The position numbers were made by a program, and so were the translations under genes. DNA of 10,581 nucleotides from Verrucomicrobia bacterium UBA1731 (lineage in GTDB: Bacteria; Verrucomicrobiota; Kiritimatiellia; RFP12; UBA1067): positions 1 through 10,581 of the forward strand of contig DCIH01000039.1 of NCBI GenBank assembly GCA_002317575.1, written 5' to 3'. How positions within the stretch are numbered: position 1 is the stretch's first letter; each line of letters starts with the position of its first letter. Positions 6,846 through 10,581 of this stretch are shown here, piece by piece. The notes beneath the pieces were generated by a model. That model worked only from the letters and a program-made list of their open reading frames with translations, had not been told where the DNA came from and made no database searches.

Positions 6846-7895
6846 TCACAACAGTCGACGCGAGGCCGCCATCTGAAGCGACACGGCCGCCAGGACGAAC
6901 GCCACCCCCCACAGCAGAAACGGCGGAAAGAATTCACGGTAGCGCTGATATGTCGTCCTGTCGAGCGCCGTCTTCTCGAGCGTGTCGATTTCCTCGAGCG
7001 CCGCCTTGAGGCCATCCGCGTCGTTCACCGCGAAATAACGGCCGCCGGTCGTTTTCGCGATCGCCTTCAGCTGGGATTCGTCAAACGCCATGTCCGCATA
7101 CGCCACCGTCCAGCGTCCGAACACGTCCTTCACGCGGCACGGCACGCGACGGGCTTTCGTGCCCACGCCGATCACATACGCCTTGACGCCCATCTTCGCG
7201 GCGGCGGCGGCGGCGGCGGCGGGCTCCACCGCCCCCGTGTTCGATACGCCGTCGGACAGCAAGATGACGATCTTCGACTTGACTTCGGCGTTCTTGAGAC
7301 GCGCGAGCGCCATGCTGAGGCCGTCGCCGACCGCCGTCATCGTCTCCTCGGGGTCGACGGGATTCCCCTGCGCGTCAAACGACTGCGACGGAATCTCCAC
7401 GCCCTTCAGCACATGAAGTAGCGTTTCGTGGTCCGCCGTGAGCGGCGACCGGCTGGACGCGTAGCCACCAAACGTCACCAGGCCGATCAGATCGTCCGGT
7501 CGCGCCGACACGAATGTCGCGAACATGTCCTTCACGACATCCAGACGCGTCCTGCAGTCGGCGAGGTTCGTGACGCCCTTGGGCGAAAGATCCAACGCGT
7601 CCATCGACCCGGACACATCCACCGTCATCGCAATGGCGATCGCGTCCACGCGCCGGTTGTCGCGGTTGAGCGGCTGGCGCGGCCGCGCGGCCGCCACCAC
7701 GAGCGCCGCCGCGCCCGCAAGAAAGATCCACGGCGCAAGATTCGCGACTTTCGCGCGCCAACCGGCCGTGCGCGACGGCAACCGACGCACCGCCGAAAAG
7801 CGGATGCCGCTCTTCCGACCGCGCCTCAGAAGCCGCCATGCCGCCACAGCCAGAGGCGCCGCCAGCAGAAAACACCAGGGCCACGCGAAATTCAT
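6846..7895 (-). CDS. BatA-like VWA-domain membrane protein
   Basis: A 349-residue protein with the layout of BatA (Bacteroides aerotolerance family): two N-terminal membrane helices (about 7-23 and 54-70), a von Willebrand factor A domain, and a C-terminal membrane helix (about 323-343). The VWA metal-ion-dependent adhesion site looks complete: DVSGS (D93, S95, S97), a Thr in T-M-T-A-V-G-D-G (185-192) and D215 in LLSDG. VWA domains bind protein partners through a divalent cation; in Bat systems they work with a MoxR AAA+ ATPase, perhaps in envelope stress or protein maturation. An eight-Ala run (226-233), encoded by GCC-type codons near 7197-7220, sits in the loop before a helix and is probably a neutral insertion. 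The ATG overlaps the stop of the upstream BatD/DUF4381-like gene by ATGA (7892-7895), so translation is coupled. No MoxR or BatB gene is next to it. Confidence 0.9.
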   Translation of the reverse strand: MNFAWPWCFLLAAPLAVAAWRLLRRGRKSGIRFSAVRRLPSRTAGWRAKVANLAPWIFLAGAAALVVAAARPRQPLNRDNRRVDAIAIAMTVDVSGSMDALDLSPKGVTNLADCRTRLDVVKDMFATFVSARPDDLIGLVTFGGYASSRSPLTADHETLLHVLKGVEIPSQSFDAQGNPVDPEETMTAVGDGLSMALARLKNAEVKSKIVILLSDGVSNTGAVEPAAAAAAAAKMGVKAYVIGVGTKARRVPCRVKDVFGRWTVAYADMAFDESQLKAIAKTTGGRYFAVNDADGLKAALEEIDTLEKTALDRTTYQRYREFFPPFLLWGVAFVLAAVSLQMAASRRLL

Positions 7896-8812
7896 CTCGC
7901 CCCTCCACGCGACACGGCGTCCTTGTCGTCCGCCGACAGATATCCGCGCGCGGAATCCGTCGCCGAGTCCGCCATCTCGGGCGTCGCCTCGACGCCGGCG
8001 AATTTGACCAAATCGGCCGACTCGAGAAACTTGCGCAACGCATCCCGATTGCCCAACGCCTGCGCGCCATCGCCCGTCGCGCGCAGGAATTCCTCGGTCG
8101 TCATGTTCGGAGCCTTGACGCCGTATTTGCGCTCCACGTAACGGCGCACGACCATCGTGAGCTCCACATAGAAATCCTTGTAGAAACCGCGACCGGGCAG
8201 ACCGCGCTTGAGCAGCTTGTCCAATTCATAGAAAGCCCGCTGAATCGGACTCATCTTGTGCACGCGCACCATCTCGCGAATCTTGCGGACGACCCAGACG
8301 ACCGCGAAGACGAACACGGCCAGCAAGGCCAACGCGGCCGCAACTCGCCCCGCCAACCGCCAGCTCAACGGCGGCAGATCCTTTTGCGGATCGATTTCCA
8401 TCCCGCCCGTGACCACTTCGCGCGCCACAGGACCTTCAAAGGTCACGGGCGCCGTGTAGAAGTCGCCCACCACGAACGGCTTCACGCCGTACTTCTTCGC
8501 GCACGGCTCGGGGACGAGACGCCAGCGGGATGTGCGCGAGACGCGGCCGTCAGAGCCGACGAGCGGCTCCTCGGGAAAATCCTCCGTCACCGCGAACCCC
8601 CGGAACCGATCGCGCAAATCGGGCAGTTCAAGCTTCTTCCCGGCCGGCGCCTCGATTGTGAGCGTCACGAAGAAAGCGCGCGCGACATCCACGCGGTCGG
8701 GTTTCGACGCGACGGTCACCCGCACGTCGCCGCGCCCAAGTTCAACCACCTGATCCGCCAGCGCGAAGCCGGCGGAAAACAGGGCGAGCGCCCAAATGAC
8801 CGCATATCTCAT
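7892..8812 (-). CDS. BatD/DUF4381-like membrane protein of the MoxR-Bat type
   Basis: A 306-residue single-span protein. A clean signal peptide (1-19, ending A-L-A before Asp20) leads to a beta-rich external domain (about 20-148) with Val-rich alternating strands. A membrane helix follows (about 153-175), then a cytoplasmic helical domain with M-S-P-I-Q-R-A-F-Y-E-L (187-197) and V-E-L-T-M-V-V-R-R-Y-V-E-R-K-Y-G (216-231). Similar C-terminal domains occur in DUF4381 and BatD-type proteins encoded between moxR/DUF58 genes and batA/batB. Together with the VWA protein, translated from an overlapping start, it likely forms a membrane complex; the biochemical role in this family is not settled. The start is fixed by the signal peptide. 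No Shine-Dalgarno precedes it, and an extended -10 element lies only 7 nt upstream, so the mRNA may be leaderless. Confidence 0.8.
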   Translation of the reverse strand: MRYAVIWALALFSAGFALADQVVELGRGDVRVTVASKPDRVDVARAFFVTLTIEAPAGKKLELPDLRDRFRGFAVTEDFPEEPLVGSDGRVSRTSRWRLVPEPCAKKYGVKPFVVGDFYTAPVTFEGPVAREVVTGGMEIDPQKDLPPLSWRLAGRVAAALALLAVFVFAVVWVVRKIREMVRVHKMSPIQRAFYELDKLLKRGLPGRGFYKDFYVELTMVVRRYVERKYGVKAPNMTTEEFLRATGDGAQALGNRDALRKFLESADLVKFAGVEATPEMADSATDSARGYLSADDKDAVSRGGAR

Positions 8813-8819
8813 AGCGATG

Positions 8820-8828
8820 AGTATAGCA
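8820..8828 (-). promoter_or_regulatory. Extended -10 promoter element, BatD/DUF4381-like gene
   Basis: On the minus strand the sequence reads TGC followed by TATACT (8825 down to 8820), an extended -10 element with one mismatch from TATAAT. No good -35 hexamer is at the usual distance, as is common for extended -10 promoters. Transcription should begin about 7 nt downstream, at or next to the ATG at 8812. A second -10-like TATTAT at 8863-8868 would give a leader of about 45 nt but also lacks a -35 box. Confidence 0.4.
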
Positions 8829-8838
8829 CGTTCGACCC

Positions 8839-8867
8839 TTGATTTCCATCGGGGGTTATGGCATAAT
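8839..8867 (+). promoter_or_regulatory. Putative sigma-70-type promoter of the tRNA-Lys gene
   Basis: TTGATT (8839-8844; four of six matches to TTGACA) is separated by exactly 17 nt from CATAAT (8862-8867; five of six matches to TATAAT). Initiation near 8874 would give a short leader before the tRNA 5' end at 8889. The element lies in the divergent gap with the BatD/DUF4381-like gene. Confidence 0.55.
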
Positions 8868-8888
8868 ACACGCCGTTTTTTGCCCCTT

Positions 8889-8964
8889 CGGACTGTAGCT
8901 CAGTTGGTAGAGCACGACACTTTTAATGTTGGGGTCGCGGGTCCGATCCCCGCCAGTCCGACCA
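8889..8964 (+). tRNA. tRNA-Lys(UUU)
   Basis: A 76-nt cloverleaf with encoded CCA. The acceptor stem CGGACTG/CAGTCCG pairs perfectly with discriminator A. The D arm is GCTC-AGTTGGTA-GAGC. The anticodon stem CGACA/TGTTG (one G-T pair) closes the loop CTTTTAA, giving anticodon TTT and reading Lys AAA/AAG. The variable loop is GGGTC. The T stem GCGGG/CCCGC closes a loop reading TCCGATC. The usual loop is TTCGANY, so the position 55 uridine that becomes pseudouridine is replaced by C. The acceptor starts with C1-G72 rather than G1-C72 as in E. coli tRNA-Lys. All stems are intact, so it is likely functional. Confidence 0.95.
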
Positions 8965-8965
8965 C

Positions 8966-8980
8966 TAGCCCTTCGGGTTA
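8966..8980 (+). terminator. Short hairpin after the tRNA gene
   Basis: TAGCCC-TTC-GGGTTA can fold into a six-pair stem with a 3-nt loop (one G-T pair), starting 2 nt after the tRNA CCA. Only a weak T-rich tract (ATCTTCT) follows, so termination or 3'-processing is plausible but not strong. Confidence 0.35.
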
Positions 8981-9089
8981 ATCTTCTGCATGCAATCTTC
9001 AGTATGCAATCTTCAGTGTGCAATTTTCAGTGTGCAATTTTCATCGCTCCGCACAATTTCAGATTCTGAAGATTGAAAACTGAAGATTG
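8979..9089. repeat. 14-bp tandem repeat array with two inverted copies
   Basis: The 10-nt core CAATCTTCAG recurs at exact 14-bp steps: 8979 (degenerate, TAATCTTCTG), 8993, 9007, 9021 and 9035 (the last two as CAATTTTCAG and CAATTTTCAT), with 4-nt linkers TATG or TGTG. A shortened direct copy lies at 9054-9062. The inverted core CTGAAGATTG then occurs at 9066-9075 and 9080-9089, again 14 bp apart. Direct copies at 8993 and 9007 can pair with both inverted copies, giving two 10-bp stems separated by a 4x4 internal loop. The array fills the gap between the convergent tRNA and HNH genes and is AT-rich against its surroundings. It may act as a bidirectional terminator, or be a copy of a dispersed genomic repeat. 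Confidence 0.85.
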
Positions 9090-9097
9090 AAGTCCCC

Positions 9098-9394
9098 TTA
9101 CCCTTCAGGGAAAAGGCCCGCCAGAATCTGTTCGGCCGGCGTGTAGGCCTTCTTCGCGTTGTTGCATTCCTTGCAGCACGGCACGCAATTGCCCTTCGTC
9201 GATCTGCCGCCGCGCGCCACGGGAACCACATGGTCCATCGTGAGATCCGCCGCCCCCACCTGCTTGCCGCAATAATGGCAAATTCCCTTCGACAACTGCG
9301 CGCGCCACCAGTCCGTCGCCCGCAGCGCGCGCGCCTTTTCGCGCTCGCGCTTCACATGCGCGGGATCCACCCGGATGTCGATCCAGTCGTTCAC
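9098..9394 (-). CDS. Small HNH endonuclease-domain protein
   Basis: A 98-residue protein with a full HNH/zinc-finger nuclease core: C39-H-Y-C42, then the catalytic D54-H55 in T-M-D-H-V-V-P-V, the ARGG loop (60-63), N69, and a second zinc pair C74-K-E-C77 followed by N78. The fold (beta-beta-alpha-metal) cleaves or nicks DNA; there is no separate targeting domain. The N-terminus (1-35) is short and charged, rich in Arg/Lys. The start is a GTG at 9392-9394 forming a GTGA overlap with the ftsH stop, preceded by AGAGG about 5 nt upstream, so expression should be coupled to ftsH. Stand-alone HNH proteins of this type are common in bacteria and their cellular role is usually unknown; restriction, DNA repair or phage-derived functions are all possible. 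Confidence 0.9.
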   Translation of the reverse strand: MNDWIDIRVDPAHVKREREKARALRATDWWRAQLSKGICHYCGKQVGAADLTMDHVVPVARGGRSTKGNCVPCCKECNNAKKAYTPAEQILAGLFPEG

Positions 9395-10581
9395 GACGCC
9401 TCTTCGCGCGGACGTTCGAGTCCCAGCATTTTTTCGACGTCGCGGCCGTCGATCGACTCCTGCTCGACGAGCGCCTTCGCGAGCGTCTCGAGCTTGTCGC
9501 GGTTTTCGCCGATGAGTTTCTCCGCCTGCGCATAGGCGGCGTCGATGAGCGCCTTCACTTCGGCGTCAATGCCCTCGGCGGTCTTCGCCGAGTACGGCGG
9601 CGGCTGCTCTTCGCCGGAGAAAGGACTGGGCTCCTGGAAGCACTGGAAACCGTACGTGTCGCACATGCCGTAGCGGCACACCATGTTGCGCGCGATTTCC
9701 GTCGCATCCGCGATGTCCTGCGCCGCACCCGTGGACACGTCTCCCGTGAACAGCTTCTCCGCCACGCGCCCGCCGCAGCAAATGCACATCTCGTCCACGA
9801 AATAGCTGCGCGTGCGGTTCAGCACGTCCTTTTCGGGCAACGCCATCGTCGCGCCCAACGCGCGGCCGCGCGGTATGATCGTGACTTTGTGGAGGGGATC
9901 GGCGTTCGGCAGAAGCAACTGCAGCAGCGCATGCCCCGCCTCGTGCCAGGCCGTCGTCTCGCGGTCCTTGAGCGACAGGTTCGCGCTCTTGCGCTCGCGC
10001 CCCCAGAGCACCTTGTCGCGCGCCTCCTCAAGGATCTTCTGCGTGACACCGTCGAGATTCTGGCGCACCGCCAGAAGCGCGGCCTCGTTCAGCAGGTTCG
10101 CGAGATCCGCGCCCGAAAAACCGGGCGTGCCGCGCGCGATGCGCGAGAGGTCGGCGTCCGGCGCGAATTTGATCTTCTTGCCGTGCAGCGCCAGAATCTC
10201 CTCGCGGCCCTTGAGCGTGGGCAGATCCACATAGATCTGACGGTCGAAACGGCCGGGACGCAGAAGCGCCGGATCGAGCACGTCGGGACGGTTCGTCGCC
10301 GCGATGATGATGATGCCCTCGTTCGCGTCAAAGCCGTCCATCTCCACGAGCATCGCGTTCAGCGTCTGGTCGTTGCTGCGGCCCGTGAACGCGCTCGCGC
10401 CCATGCGTTTCGCGCCCACGGCGTCGATCTCGTCGATGAACACCAGACACGGCGCGGCCTTCTTCGCCTGGTCGAACATGTCGCGCACGCGGCTCGCGCC
10501 CACGCCCACGAACATCTCCTCAAAATCGGAACCGCTGATCGAGAAGAACGGCACCTTCGCCTCGCCCGCGATCGCCTTCGC
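9391..10581 (-). CDS. ftsH: ATP-dependent zinc metalloprotease FtsH, N-terminus outside the window
   Basis: The C-terminal 396 residues of FtsH, the membrane-bound AAA+ protease that degrades misfolded membrane proteins and regulatory proteins. The reading frame runs to the window edge (the Val codon at 10552-10554 is internal, not a start), so the membrane helices and Walker A are missing only because of the window. Visible: the pore-loop region with M-F-V-G-V-G-A-S-R-V-R (F-V-G pore motif), Walker B VFIDEID (near 10425-10446), the second region of homology N-R-P-D-V-L-D-P-A-L-L-R-P-G-R-F-D-R, the zinc site HEAGH (9931-9945), and the third ligand Asp in T-G-A-A-Q-D-I. The normally Tyr/Leu-containing segment before GGR reads C-I-C-C-G-G-R, an unusual Cys cluster. 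The last four bases overlap the start of the HNH gene. Confidence 0.97.
   Translation of the reverse strand, partial: AKAIAGEAKVPFFSISGSDFEEMFVGVGASRVRDMFDQAKKAAPCLVFIDEIDAVGAKRMGASAFTGRSNDQTLNAMLVEMDGFDANEGIIIIAATNRPDVLDPALLRPGRFDRQIYVDLPTLKGREEILALHGKKIKFAPDADLSRIARGTPGFSGADLANLLNEAALLAVRQNLDGVTQKILEEARDKVLWGRERKSANLSLKDRETTAWHEAGHALLQLLLPNADPLHKVTIIPRGRALGATMALPEKDVLNRTRSYFVDEMCICCGGRVAEKLFTGDVSTGAAQDIADATEIARNMVCRYGMCDTYGFQCFQEPSPFSGEEQPPPYSAKTAEGIDAEVKALIDAAYAQAEKLIGENRDKLETLAKALVEQESIDGRDVEKMLGLERPREEAS

Noticed and set aside
8979..9089. The repeat array as a CRISPR
   Set aside because: Units are 14 bp with 4-nt linkers, there are no unique spacers of about 30 bp, and no cas genes are nearby.
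10552..10554. GTG codon as a start of FtsH
   Set aside because: It is an internal valine of the AAA+ domain; the frame remains open with family sequence (A-K-A-I-A-G-E-A-K) to the window edge.

Overview
The window is a high-GC (roughly 60%) bacterial chromosome segment with no phage or IS hallmarks. It has short intergenic gaps, overlapping start/stop codons and a mixture of genes (a CesT-like secretion chaperone fold, SpoIIE/STAS partner-switch proteins, a BatA/DUF4381-like pair, FtsH) that fits the PVC superphylum, perhaps Kiritimatiellota or Verrucomicrobiota. That placement is inference from gene content, not from a marker gene.

Layout: nearly everything is on the minus strand, read from high to low coordinates. 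From the right edge come an ftsH gene cut by the window edge and a small HNH-nuclease gene overlapping it by 4 nt. They converge on a tRNA-Lys(UUU) gene on the plus strand; the gap between them holds an array of 14-bp repeats with two inverted copies. Divergent from the tRNA is a two-gene unit: a BatD/DUF4381-like membrane protein and a BatA-like VWA protein, joined by an ATGA overlap. After a 68-nt gap with a possible promoter comes a probable three-gene operon: a CesT-like chaperone, a STAS anti-sigma-factor antagonist, and a large membrane SpoIIE-type phosphatase that also carries a C-terminal RsbW-like ATPase domain. About 40 nt further on is a second tight set: a membrane protein of unknown function with possible TPR-like helices, a nucleotidyltransferase-kinase fusion resembling MurU joined to AmgK (MurNAc recycling), and a FecCD-type permease that lacks its usual first membrane helix. 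A plus-strand hypothetical ORF, probably cut at the left edge, converges on the permease.

How they may work together: the phosphatase/STAS pair looks like a complete partner-switching module with kinase and phosphatase in one polypeptide, and its first gene resembles a type III secretion chaperone. Partner switching is known to regulate type III secretion in Bordetella (BtrU/V/W), so a link to secretion is a reasonable hypothesis. The MurU-AmgK fusion suggests peptidoglycan sugar salvage that bypasses de novo MurNAc synthesis. No complete new system is evident. The best leads are the fused recycling enzyme, the chaperone-linked partner switch, the 14-bp repeat array, and the unusual T-loop of the tRNA.
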